A stretch of 61,954 nucleotides of DNA. Source: Deltaproteobacteria bacterium. GTDB taxonomy: Bacteria; Myxococcota_A; Polyangia; Polyangiales; JADJMO01. The notes beneath the pieces are model-generated. The model did no database searches, was not told the origin of the DNA, and saw nothing but the letters and a program-made list of their open reading frames with translations. Shown one piece after another: positions 1 to 8,700 of the stretch. The DNA is taken from contig JALHOE010000027.1 in NCBI GenBank assembly GCA_022843175.1, positions 1 to 61,954 on the forward strand, read 5' to 3'. The number at the start of each line of letters is the position of its first letter. The first letter of the stretch is position 1. The position numbers were made by a program, and so were the translations under genes.

Positions 1-211
1 GCTCGATTGGGGCGCCCCCCAGGATCTGGCGATGAGGGCTGCGTTTCTCTCCGTGCGCCTGCTCGATGGTTTCGAGACCACCCGTGATAACGCGCACGGA
101 CATGTGCCCCGGCTCATGAGCGAGGCGGGCTTCTGCGATGTCGAGGTCGTCGAGCGGAGGCGCACCGTGTTCGGCACAATTGCATTCCATCGTGCGAGAC
201 ATCGTGCGTGA
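1..211 (+). CDS. C-terminal end of a SAM-dependent methyltransferase (5' part outside window)
   Basis: Reading frame 2 is open from the window edge to the TGA at 209-211, giving about 69 residues. The end resembles the C-terminus of class I (Methyltransf_11/UbiE-like) methyltransferases, with a helix containing LLDGFETTRDN, then LPxLM-like PRLMSEAGF and a final strand ending FGTIAFHRA. The SAM-binding part lies outside the window, so substrate and start cannot be judged. The stop codon overlaps the first copy of the palindromic operator at 208. Family assignment rests only on this C-terminal pattern. Confidence 0.6.
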   Translation, partial: LDWGAPQDLAMRAAFLSVRLLDGFETTRDNAHGHVPRLMSEAGFCDVEVVERRRTVFGTIAFHRARHRA

Positions 212-224
212 CGGAACCGGTCAC
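208..224. promoter_or_regulatory. 17-bp palindromic operator, copy 1
   Basis: GTGACGGAACCGGTCAC. This matches the GTGAC-N7-GTCAC palindrome repeated through the island. A further half-site (GTGACCCG) starts at 228. It lies 57 bp upstream of the lipoprotein gene at 281. I find no well-spaced -24/-12 element between the two. Confidence 0.7.
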
Positions 225-280
225 ACTGTGACCCGCGGGGCGACTTGCTCGGTCGGCACGGGATGCGGGACGCTCGAATC

Positions 281-787
281 ATGTTTCGTTGCCGTCCGGC
301 CGTTGCGCTCGCCGCAGTCCTCGCAGTCGGCTGCGACCGACGCGACGGGAGCATCGCGAACACTCCGGAGGGCGACACCGGCGCATCCGCTGCAGTCGCG
401 GCGGCCTCCGTCGCGCCAAGTGCTTCTTCCGCGGCACCGGCGAGTACCTGGGCTGACCATGCGCACGACACCGCGCACGGCGGGCGGGTGCGCACGGCGA
501 TCGGTGGCGGGCATCTGGAATTGAAGCTGACCACGGCGGGCCTCATCACCGTGTGGCTGCTCGACGAGAAGGGCCTGGCGCGCACGGCCAAGGGTGCCAC
601 GGCCACCGCCCGCGTCACGGGCCGTCCGGCCGACGTACGCCTCCACTATGACGCCGCCGCGGATGCGCTATCGGCCAACATCCCCCCCGTCCACCCGGGC
701 GTCACGGTCGTCGTCGACGTGCGAGTCGAGACCGCACCGAGCACCTCGGTTTCCGCCCGCTTCAATGTAATGCCGACGGAGGATTGA
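281..787 (+). CDS. Small lipoprotein with CzcB-associated heavy-metal domain
   Basis: Predicted 168-aa lipoprotein. The signal peptide ends in a lipobox (LAVGC, Cys about residue 18) and is followed by an Ala/Ser-rich linker. The folded part begins around residue 65 with a His-rich stretch (ADHAHDTAHGG), then GGHLELKL and WLLDEKG. This small beta domain is often found beside or fused to the N-terminus of CzcB/CusB-type adaptors, so a periplasmic metal-related role is inferred. The ATG at 281 was chosen because it directly begins the signal peptide; upstream in-frame TTG (245) and ATG (263) would spoil it. The palindromic operator lies just upstream, and the kinase gene at 880 follows on the same strand. 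Confidence 0.7.
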   Translation: MFRCRPAVALAAVLAVGCDRRDGSIANTPEGDTGASAAVAAASVAPSASSAAPASTWADHAHDTAHGGRVRTAIGGGHLELKLTTAGLITVWLLDEKGLARTAKGATATARVTGRPADVRLHYDAAADALSANIPPVHPGVTVVVDVRVETAPSTSVSARFNVMPTED

Positions 788-879
788 AGCACCCACACCA
801 ACGCGTCGCTCTCACGCGCGCGGCGGGCTCGCTTCTCGCGCCTCCGAGGTACGATCGGCCCGGGCGAAAGCGAGGGGGG

Positions 880-2001
880 ATGGATCATCAGACCGTGGTC
901 TTCGTGCACATGGTCGCCGACGTCATCCTCGGGCTGGCGTATATCGCGATCGCGAGCGTCCTCGTAGCGCTGGTGCGTCGGGTCCGTGAAATCCCCTTTC
1001 CCGGCGCGTTCATCGCGTTCGCGGCGTTCATCGTCACTTGCGGCCTCGTGCATCTAGGAGAGGCGGCGACCCATTGGTCCCCGTTGTCGTGGTCAGTCGC
1101 GGTCCTCAAGCTGTTGTGCGCCGTCGCGTCGGTCGGAACGGCTGTTGCGCTGGTTCCGCTGCTCCCGCGCGCGGTCTCGCTTGCAACAACGCGAGCTCTG
1201 CTCCAAACGGAGCTCGCCTCGCGAGAACAGAGCATCGAGTCGCTCACCCACGAGCTCATCGAGCGTCGCCGCGAAGCCGAGCGCGCGAACCGCGCGAAGG
1301 GAGATTTTCTCGCGTTGATCACGCATGAGGTGCGGACGCCGGTCACGTCCATCCAGCTTCAACTCGAGCGTCTGCGGCGCGGTCGCGGCGTCCCAGAAGT
1401 GCTGCCGGACATGTCGATGGCGACGCGGCGTCTGGTCGACATCGTCGAGACGTTGATCACGTACGCCGATCTCCGCGCCGCGCGGGCGGTTCCTCGTCGC
1501 GAGCGCATGGACGTCCGCGCAACGTGCGCGGCCTTGATCGAGGAACGACAGGGCGAGGCTTCTCGCAGGCTCGTCGAGCTACGGTTCGGTTCTCGCTCGG
1601 CGGGCGCGGAGACGTCTGTTGATCCAACGCTCTTTGAGTTGGCGCTTCGTCACCTGCTCGACAACGCGATCGAGCACAGTCCGAGAGGAGTGGTCGAGCT
1701 CTCACTCGAGGCGCGCAATGACCGCATTGCAGTCGTCGTACGCGACACCGGGCCGGGCATCCCGGAAACCATTCGCGACGCTATGTTCGAGCCCTTCGTG
1801 CATGGTGAGGCGATCAACACGAAGCACGCACCGGGCCTCGGTCTCGGTCTCACCATCGTTCGCGAGGCAGTGCAGATCCTCGAAGGGACCCTTGAGATCG
1901 AAACAAGCGCGGCGGGAACCAGGGTGGCGATCGTGCTCCCTCGAGCGGTGGACGGCGGTCGTCAGACGCGCTCCCTCGGCATCAACCGGACCCGTGCATG
2001 A
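880..2001 (+). CDS. Sensor histidine kinase with ethylene-receptor-like copper-binding membrane domain
   Basis: Predicted 373-aa membrane kinase. Residues 1-100 form three hydrophobic helices that align without gaps (offset 11) to the Arabidopsis ETR1 ethylene-binding domain. D14, Y21, I24, I51, C54 and H58 match ETR1 D25, Y32, I35, I62, C65 and H69; only ETR1 P36 is replaced (A25). In ETR1 the Cys/His pair in helix 2 coordinates Cu(I). A helical linker follows, then a HisKA H-box (LITHEVRTP, H149), an N-box (LLDNAIEHSP), a G1-box (DTGPGIP) and a G2-box (GLGLGL). There is no receiver domain and no adjacent response regulator. The start at 880 follows a GAGGGGGG ribosome site; a TTG at 784 is less likely. 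Its place in a copper island suggests copper or ethylene sensing, which is inference. Confidence 0.8.
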   Translation: MDHQTVVFVHMVADVILGLAYIAIASVLVALVRRVREIPFPGAFIAFAAFIVTCGLVHLGEAATHWSPLSWSVAVLKLLCAVASVGTAVALVPLLPRAVSLATTRALLQTELASREQSIESLTHELIERRREAERANRAKGDFLALITHEVRTPVTSIQLQLERLRRGRGVPEVLPDMSMATRRLVDIVETLITYADLRAARAVPRRERMDVRATCAALIEERQGEASRRLVELRFGSRSAGAETSVDPTLFELALRHLLDNAIEHSPRGVVELSLEARNDRIAVVVRDTGPGIPETIRDAMFEPFVHGEAINTKHAPGLGLGLTIVREAVQILEGTLEIETSAAGTRVAIVLPRAVDGGRQTRSLGINRTRA

Positions 2002-2007
2002 GCGCCG

Positions 2008-3051
2008 TCACGGCATTCCCCCCGCCTTCGTCCAGACGCTGATGCCGTTGGGCTTCTTTCCGACCTTCGTCCGAGCCACCACCTTGTTCGTCGTGAGGTC
2101 GATCGCCGTGACCGTGTCGTCGCCGATCGCGGTGACGTACGCGCGGTCGTCGTGCGCGACGACGCCATGGGCGCCCGCTCCGACCTCGATCGTCGCCGAG
2201 ACCGACAGCCGTTCGATGTCCAACACGTACAGTTTGTTCGAGGCCGGACGCCCCGCGAGGATCCCCTGGTCGGCGACGAGCATCGATCGACCGTCGGCCG
2301 CCGGATACAGCTGCACCGGCCCCTGCGACTCGGGCGGAAGCGGCACGTAGCTCACAGCGCGCGATGCGAGGTCGATGCGCGCGACCTTCTTGGTGTCGTA
2401 CTGCGAGGCGAAGGCGAACCGACCGTCGAGCGAGACCGCCATTTGAACGGCCTGCCCTTCGAGATCGACATGTTCCTGCTTGCCGGAGGTGAGGTCGACG
2501 CGCGCCGCGCACTTGCCATCGATCTCGGCGGCCCAGAGCGCGGCGCCGTCGACCGAGATCCGCGCGCCGTGAACGCCAGAGCCATGGCCCAGCACGATGC
2601 GATCGAGGATCTTTCGCGATGCCGCGTCGATGCGAATGACCTCGTTCTTTTCGGCGCCGGTCACGAGGACCGTCTTCGAGTCCGGTGTAACGACGACGTG
2701 CGCGGGGTGGACCTCGGCGCCGAGGTCGATGCGCGCGACGATCTCGTCCGTCGTCGGATCGATCTGGACGAGCTGGTCCTGCATGCCCATGCCCTCCATC
2801 GCGACGTTCGCGGACCAAACCGACTTACCGTCGGGGGCGACCTGCACGTTGTGCGGCATGTACTCGGGGAGCGCGATCTCCTTGAGAGTCCGGAGATCGC
2901 GTCCATCGAGCACGGCGATAGCCGCACCCTCCTCGACGGCCACGTAGATCTTGACCACGTCGGCGGTCGACGTTGCCGGCTTCGCGGGATCCTCGGTCGA
3001 TCCGCACGCGGCGAGAGTGATGACGGCGGAGGCGAGCAGAGCGTTCTTCAT
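2008..3051 (-). CDS. YVTN-type beta-propeller lipoprotein
   Basis: Predicted 347-aa lipoprotein; the signal peptide ends in the lipobox LAACG. The rest is a chain of about seven repeats of the YVTN/NHL beta-propeller type (for example NVQVAPDGKSVWSAN, HVVVTPDSKTVLVTG, GVVAHDDRAYVTAIGDD), so it is a surface or periplasmic propeller. One loop carries a short Met-rich stretch (MEGMGM), compatible with copper binding but not proof of it. The gene is convergent with the kinase, with 6 bp between their stops, and divergent from the efflux operon; two operator copies lie in the divergent gap. ATG 3051 follows an AAGAAAGG ribosome site. Function unknown. Confidence 0.75.
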   Translation of the reverse strand: MKNALLASAVITLAACGSTEDPAKPATSTADVVKIYVAVEEGAAIAVLDGRDLRTLKEIALPEYMPHNVQVAPDGKSVWSANVAMEGMGMQDQLVQIDPTTDEIVARIDLGAEVHPAHVVVTPDSKTVLVTGAEKNEVIRIDAASRKILDRIVLGHGSGVHGARISVDGAALWAAEIDGKCAARVDLTSGKQEHVDLEGQAVQMAVSLDGRFAFASQYDTKKVARIDLASRAVSYVPLPPESQGPVQLYPAADGRSMLVADQGILAGRPASNKLYVLDIERLSVSATIEVGAGAHGVVAHDDRAYVTAIGDDTVTAIDLTTNKVVARTKVGKKPNGISVWTKAGGMP

Positions 3052-3140
3052 GGCGGGCCTTTCTTCGAGCGCGACTTGCGCCACGCACGGACACTAGGCC
3101 GCGAGCTCGCGGTGAACCGTGAGCGATGTCATCGCAGGCT

Positions 3141-3157
3141 GTGACCGTTGCAGACAC
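3141..3157. promoter_or_regulatory. Palindromic operator, copy 2 (one imperfect half)
   Basis: GTGACCGTTGCAGACAC: the left half is perfect, the right half has GACAC for GTCAC. It lies in the divergent gap between the propeller lipoprotein and the efflux operon, 39 bp from copy 3. Confidence 0.6.
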
Positions 3158-3195
3158 GGTGCAAACCGCGCGCGTTTGGATCGTCGGACAAACGT

Positions 3196-3212
3196 GTGTC
3201 CGCACAGGTCAC
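3196..3212. promoter_or_regulatory. Palindromic operator, copy 3 (one imperfect half)
   Basis: GTGTCCGCACAGGTCAC: the right half is perfect, the left half has GTGTC. Downstream at 3292-3306 is a -24/-12-like element (GGCCTGCACATTGCT, GG-N10-GC spacing correct). Its predicted start, about 3317, falls 2 nt before the chosen ATG at 3319, so this promoter is only a candidate. Confidence 0.6.
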
Positions 3213-3318
3213 TCGCAAAACCTGCATCGCCGCGCACGCGATTCGCGTCGAGAAAACCGCTCGCGATCGAGGGACGCCGCAAGTCTCGCGCGGCCTGCAC
3301 ATTGCTGTTGAAGTCGGC

Positions 3319-4590
3319 ATGCGCTCTCGCCGACCTCATTGGCTCCCGCTCCTCGCCGTCGCCGCCTCCATCGCACTCGGCGCAACGAACGCACGCGCAC
3401 AGGCACCGGCGGCGCTCCCATCGCCGCTCCACCCGGACGATGTGGTCGCGTGGGCGAAGACTCACCGAGCGGAGATCTCCGCGGCGAAAGCGAAGGCAGG
3501 CGCGCTCTCTGAGACGCCGAAGGTCGTCTCCGCGCTGCCCGATCCGATGGTCATGGTCTCCATGGATCACTTGCCCCTCAAGCTGACCGGTGTCGACGCG
3601 ACGCTGCTCGTGCAGCAGGACTTTCCATTGTCGGGCGTCCTCGGGAACAAGAAGGCCTCCGCCGAGGCCGACGCTCGCGCGGCGGGTGCAGACGTCGCTC
3701 GCGTGGCTCTCGACGTCGAAGTGGAAGCGTTGGTCGCTTACCTGATGGTCGTCGAGCGCGAGCGGATGCAGGGGGTACTCGACGAACAGATCGCGACGTC
3801 GAAGGCGATCGTGGAGGCGACGCTCGCCCGGCTCGAGGGTGGGAGCGGTAGCGCCGGCGATGTCGTGCGCGCCCGACTCGACGTCGCGCGGCTGACGGGA
3901 GAGCGCACCGCCGTGGATGCGGAGCTGGTCGCGGCCAAGGGCATGCTCAACGCGACGCTCGCGCGGGCGGTCGATGCGAAGGTTCCGGAGACCTCGCTCA
4001 CGGTTCCGACGAGCGAGCCGCCGGACAACCCGAAGCTCGTGACGCTCGCCATCGCCAAGCGACCCGAACTGACCGTCATGAAGTTCAAGCTCGAGAAGGC
4101 CCAGGCTGACGTCGCCGTGATGAAGTCCATGTACAACCCGATGGCCTTCGTACGGACCGGGCCGTCGTACACCATGGCGGACGGCCCGGGTGTAATGCTG
4201 ATGGTCGGCGTCAGCGTGCCGATCTGGCGGGAGAAGCTCGGCGCGGGAGTGGCGGAGGCGACGCAGATGTCGACGATGGTTGATGCGGAGACTGCGGCCA
4301 TACGGAAGATGATCGAGGGCGAGGTGGCAACCGCGCGCGGCGCGGTCGTCGCCGCCAAGATCCGCTTCGAAACGACGCGCGACAAGCTGGTGCCGATCTC
4401 GCGACAGGCGGTCTCACTCCAGCTGGCGAGCTATGCGTCGGGACAGGCGCCCCTCGTGTCCGTGCTCGACTCGCTCGCGATGCTGCGAATGACTCGCATG
4501 GAGCAGGTCGTGTCGGAGATTCGACTGGCGATCACCTGGGTGAAGCTCGGGCGCGCCGTTGGCGCCCCGCGCGTCGCGGTGCCCTCATGA
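3319..4590 (+). CDS. Outer-membrane factor of the heavy-metal RND efflux system (CusC/CzcC-like)
   Basis: Predicted 423-aa TolC-family protein, first gene of a three-gene operon. The signal peptide covers about residues 1-31 and ends ARA-QA. The two halves of the TolC fold are visible as long Ala/Glu/Arg-rich helical stretches (from about residues 120 and 320) separated by beta segments. The family mark LPDPMVMVSMDHLP is near residue 75. It would form the outer-membrane duct that receives Cu/Ag ions from the adaptor and the inner-membrane pump. I chose ATG 3319 because it starts the signal peptide; an in-frame upstream start at 3148 has no secretory character. The stop overlaps the next gene by ATGA, indicating translational coupling. 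Confidence 0.85.
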   Translation: MRSRRPHWLPLLAVAASIALGATNARAQAPAALPSPLHPDDVVAWAKTHRAEISAAKAKAGALSETPKVVSALPDPMVMVSMDHLPLKLTGVDATLLVQQDFPLSGVLGNKKASAEADARAAGADVARVALDVEVEALVAYLMVVERERMQGVLDEQIATSKAIVEATLARLEGGSGSAGDVVRARLDVARLTGERTAVDAELVAAKGMLNATLARAVDAKVPETSLTVPTSEPPDNPKLVTLAIAKRPELTVMKFKLEKAQADVAVMKSMYNPMAFVRTGPSYTMADGPGVMLMVGVSVPIWREKLGAGVAEATQMSTMVDAETAAIRKMIEGEVATARGAVVAAKIRFETTRDKLVPISRQAVSLQLASYASGQAPLVSVLDSLAMLRMTRMEQVVSEIRLAITWVKLGRAVGAPRVAVPS

Positions 4591-5795
4591 CGACGCGCGC
4601 GCTGACCGCGATCGTCGCTGCGCTCGCGGCGGTCGGCCTCGGCGGGCAGTGCGCGCAGGGCACGGATCACGCCGGCCATGGCACACAGCCCGCGCCCGCG
4701 CCGTCCGCGTCGGCTTCCGGCGGTGCGCACACCGATCACGTACCGTCCTCTCCGAGCGGCTACGTACCGATCACGATCGATGCGTCGCGCGTGGGACCGC
4801 TCGGGCTCGCCACGACCAAGGTGGAGGAGCGAGACTTCACCAGGAATCTCCGCACGGTCGGAATCGTCGCCCTCGACGAGCGGCGCACCGCACACGTCCA
4901 CGCAAAGGTGAAAGGCTTCATCGAGGCGCTGCCCGCCGACTTCGTAGGAAAGACGGTGAAGAAGGGTGAGGTGCTCGCCGCCATCTACAGCCAACCGGTC
5001 TACGCGGCGCAGCTCGAGTACCTTGCGTTCCTGAAGCAGCCACGACTCTCGCTCGGCGATCCCGCCGCCGACGACGCCGAGAGCAAGTCGCACGAGAAGA
5101 TTCTCGAGGCCTCGCGCCGCAGGCTGCTCCTGTGGGACGTCCCCCGCGCGCAGATCGAGCGCCTGGAGAAGACCCTGCAGCCGCAACGCACCTACGCCAT
5201 CGTGTCGCCGCGAGGGGGGGTGCTCGTGGCGAAGCAGGCGGTGTTCGGCAACTACGTGGAGCCGGGCGCGGAGCTCTTCACCGTCTCGGACCTGGCGAAC
5301 CTGTGGATGCTCGTCGACGTCTACGAGGCCGACGTTCCACACGTAGCCCTCGGACAGACAGCTCGACTCACCGTGGCGGGAATCGCAGACCCGCTCAGTG
5401 CCAAGGTCACCTTCATCGCACCCGTGATCGACGAAGCGACGCGCACGCTCAAGGTTCGTCTCGACGTGCCGAACGCATCCGGGACGTTGAAGCCGGGCGC
5501 GTTCGCGACGGCCGAGCTGGATCTCCCCCTTGGTCGCGGCCTCGGTCTGCCCGACAACGCGGTGGTCCACACCGGTACGCGGAACATCGTGTTCGTCGTG
5601 CACCGCGCCGCCGACGGCTCCGCGCACGTCGTGCCGCGCGAAGTCAAGCTCGGTCCGCACGTCGGGGGTTACTACCGCGTGACGAGCGGTCTCGCTGCGG
5701 GAGATGCCGTCGCGACCAGCGCGCAATTCCTGATCGACTCGGAGAGCCGGCTGCGCGCGACGGCGGGCGGTCCGGGAGGTCACAGTGGCCACTGA
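4587..5795 (+). CDS. Periplasmic adaptor (membrane fusion protein) of the heavy-metal efflux system (CusB/CzcB-like)
   Basis: Predicted 402-aa adaptor linking the RND pump to the outer-membrane factor. An N-terminal hydrophobic segment is followed by a His-containing linker (DHAGHG, AHTDH). Then come the CusB-type start VPITIDASRVGPLGL, the barrel-sandwich pieces (VKGFIEALPADFVGKTVKKGE; IVSPRGGVLVAKQAVFG), a helical hairpin around residues 145-195 and the beta-barrel with VSDLANLWMLVDVYE. The C-terminus ends in a short His tail (GGHSGH). It starts with the ATGA overlap from the gene before and overlaps the pump gene by 11 bp. Cu/Ag specificity is inferred from the pump and from the island. 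Confidence 0.88.
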   Translation: MTTRALTAIVAALAAVGLGGQCAQGTDHAGHGTQPAPAPSASASGGAHTDHVPSSPSGYVPITIDASRVGPLGLATTKVEERDFTRNLRTVGIVALDERRTAHVHAKVKGFIEALPADFVGKTVKKGEVLAAIYSQPVYAAQLEYLAFLKQPRLSLGDPAADDAESKSHEKILEASRRRLLLWDVPRAQIERLEKTLQPQRTYAIVSPRGGVLVAKQAVFGNYVEPGAELFTVSDLANLWMLVDVYEADVPHVALGQTARLTVAGIADPLSAKVTFIAPVIDEATRTLKVRLDVPNASGTLKPGAFATAELDLPLGRGLGLPDNAVVHTGTRNIVFVVHRAADGSAHVVPREVKLGPHVGGYYRVTSGLAAGDAVATSAQFLIDSESRLRATAGGPGGHSGH

Positions 5796-8700
5796 GGGGC
5801 AGGCTCGCCTCGGCGTCATCGCTCGGCTCATCGACTTCTCCGGGCGTCATCGCATCATGGTGGTGCTCGCAGCACTCGCGCTCACGCTCTTTGGTGTGTG
5901 GTCGGCGCGCAACACGCCCCTCGACGCGCTGCCCGATCTCTCGGACACGCAGGTGATCGTGGCGACCGAGTGGATGGGACGAAACCCGACGGTCATCGAG
6001 GATCAGGTCACCTACCCGATTGCGACCACATTCCTGGGCGCGCCGAACGTGAAGACCGTCCGCGGCTTCACCATGTTCGGGATGTCCTTCGTCTACGTCA
6101 TTTTCAAGGATGGAACGGACATCTATTGGGCGCGGTCGCGCGTCCTCGAGTACCTCTCGAAGGTCCGCGAAAAGCTGCCGCCGGGCGTGAACCCGCAGCT
6201 CGGCCCCGACGCGACGAGCGTCGGTTGGGTGTTCCAGTACGCGCTCGTCGACGAGAGCGGAAAGAACGATCTGCAGCAGCTGCGCTCGTTCCAGGACTGG
6301 TACCTGCGTTACTGGCTGCAGAGCGTCGAAGGAGTGGCCGAGGTCGCCAGCGTCGGGGGCTTCGAGAAGGAATACCAAGTCGAGATGGATCCCGTCCGCA
6401 TGAAGGCGTTCGGGATCACTGTCGCACAGGTCGCCGGCGCGATTCGTGGATCGAACGACGAGGTCGGCGGTCGCGTGGTCGAGCTGGCGCAGCACGAATA
6501 CGCCGTTCGCGGTCGCGGATACGTGCAGGACAAGCGCGCCATCGAACTCGCGGTCATCACGACGAAAGCGGACGGGACGCCCATCCGCATTCAGGACGTC
6601 GCGAACGTCGTCGTCGGCGGCAACATTCGTCGGGGGCTCGTCGACCTCGACGGGCGCGGCGAGGTGGTCGGTGGAATCGTGGTGATGCGGTACGGCGAGA
6701 ACGCGCTCGACGTAATTAGGCGCGTCAAAGCGAAGCTAGCTGAGGTTCAGGGCTCGCTTCCACCGGGCGTGAAGGTCGTGGCGGTCTACGACCGCAGCCA
6801 GCTAATCAACGAGTCGGTGAAGACGCTCGGCGTCAACGTCGCGCAGATCATCGGCGTCGTGCTGATCGTGATCGCGATCTTCCTCTTCCACATTCGATCG
6901 TCGCTCGTCAGCGTCATCACGCTGATCGTCGCCACGATCGGCTCGTTCATAGCGTTCTGGGCGCTCAACATGACGATCAACATCATGTCGCTGGCGGGGG
7001 TGATCCTCGCGCTCGGCGACATGGTCGACTCGGCTGTCGTGCTCGTCGAGAACGCCCACAAGAAAATCGAGGAGGCAGAGCGAGAAGGCTCTAAGGTCGA
7101 ACGGCAGGAGCTCGTGATCTGCGCCGCGCGCGAGCTCGGTCCGTCAATGTTCGGCGCGCTGCTCGTGCTCACGATCGCTTTCCTTCCCGTGTTCGTGCTC
7201 CAGGGCGAGGAGGGGCGCCTCTTCCGGCCGCTCGCTCTCGCGAAGACGGCATCGATGGCGATCGCGTCCCTACTCGCCGTCACGCTCGTCCCGGCCTTGA
7301 TGGTGTGGTTTCTCCGCGGGAAGATCCGGCCCGAGGCGCGGAACCCGATCAATCGCTTCTGTGTCGCGGCCTACCGACCGCTGCTGCGTGCATGCCTGCG
7401 CGGACGATGGGCCGTCCTCCTCGCAGCCATCGTGCTGAGCATCGGTACCGCGTGGCCATTCGTGCGACTGGGATCGGAGTTCATGCCGCCGCTCTACGAG
7501 GGCGACCTGCTCTACATGCCGATCACAGTGCCTTCGATCCCGATCGAGGAGGCACGCCGACTGCTCCGGTGGCAGGACGCCCAGATCAAGAGCGTGCCGG
7601 AGGTCGCACAGGTGTTCGGCAAGCTCGGTCGCGCGGAGACCGCGCTCGATCCGGCGCCGCTATCGATGTTCGAGACCGTCGTACGACTCAAGCCGCGCGA
7701 GCAGTGGCGCACCAAAGTGACGATGGAGAAGGTGATCGCCGAGCTCGAGGCGAAGGCCTCGCTCCCCGGCGTGCAGGGTGCGTGGACGATGCCGATCAAG
7801 GCGCGTATCGACATGCTCTCGACCGGCATCCGTACGCCGATCGGCGTGAAGGTGTTCGGTCCCGCGCTCGAGGGGATCGTCGCGGTCAACGATCAGATCG
7901 AGACCGCGCTGCGCAAGGTACCGGGTACCCGCAGTGTTTATGCGGAGCGGGAGCTTGGTGGGTTCTTCCTCGACATCACACCGGATCGCGAGGCGATCGC
8001 GCGCTACGGAGTGACCGTGCGCGACGTTCTCGACGTCGTAGAGAGCGCTGTCGGCGGCATGGACGTGAGCACGACGATCGAGGGGCGCGAGCGGTACCGG
8101 ATCAACGTGCGATATCCGCGTGACCTGCGACAGGATCTGGGCTCGCTGCGCGAGGTCCTCGTCCCCGTGCGCACCACCCCCGCGAAGCGTCCGCTCAATG
8201 CAGTGTGGAGTTCGAAGGCGGTGGTCAGCGGCAGCACGGGTGGTGGTGACGAGATGGCGTCGGGCGGCGCGATGGGCGACGGCTCGGCAGGCGCGGAGGA
8301 CGATGCGATGGGGTCGGGGATGTCAACCGCTGCGTCGGCGTCGCCGGCGAGACCCGCCGCGTTCATCCCGCTCGGTCAGCTCGCGAAGATCGAGACGGTG
8401 ATGGGACCCCCGATGATCAAGAGCGAGATGGGTCAGCTCACCGGATGGATCTACGTCGATCTCGAGGGGCGTGACGTTGGTGGATACGTCGCCGACGCGA
8501 AGGAAGTCGTCGCACGCGAGGTGAAGCTGCCGCCCGGATATACGGTGAAGTGGACCGGCCAATACGAGCTCCTCGAGCGCGTCCGCGAGCGAATGGCGTA
8601 CGTCATCCCGCTGACGCTCGGCATCGTCTTCCTCATCCTCTATTTGAACTTCCGCGGCGTCCCACAGACGCTGCTCGTCATGACCGCCGTGCCCTTCGCC

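Noticed and set aside
3068-3083. Sigma-54-like string TGGCGCAAGTCGCGCT upstream of the propeller lipoprotein (minus strand)
   Set aside because: The -12 part is poor and the transcript would start inside the ribosome site.
4431-5831. Long minus-strand ORFs opposite the efflux genes (and similar ones opposite smc, asnS, purH)
   Set aside because: Shadows of the real genes: Arg/His/Asp-rich low-quality translations that exist because of codon bias.
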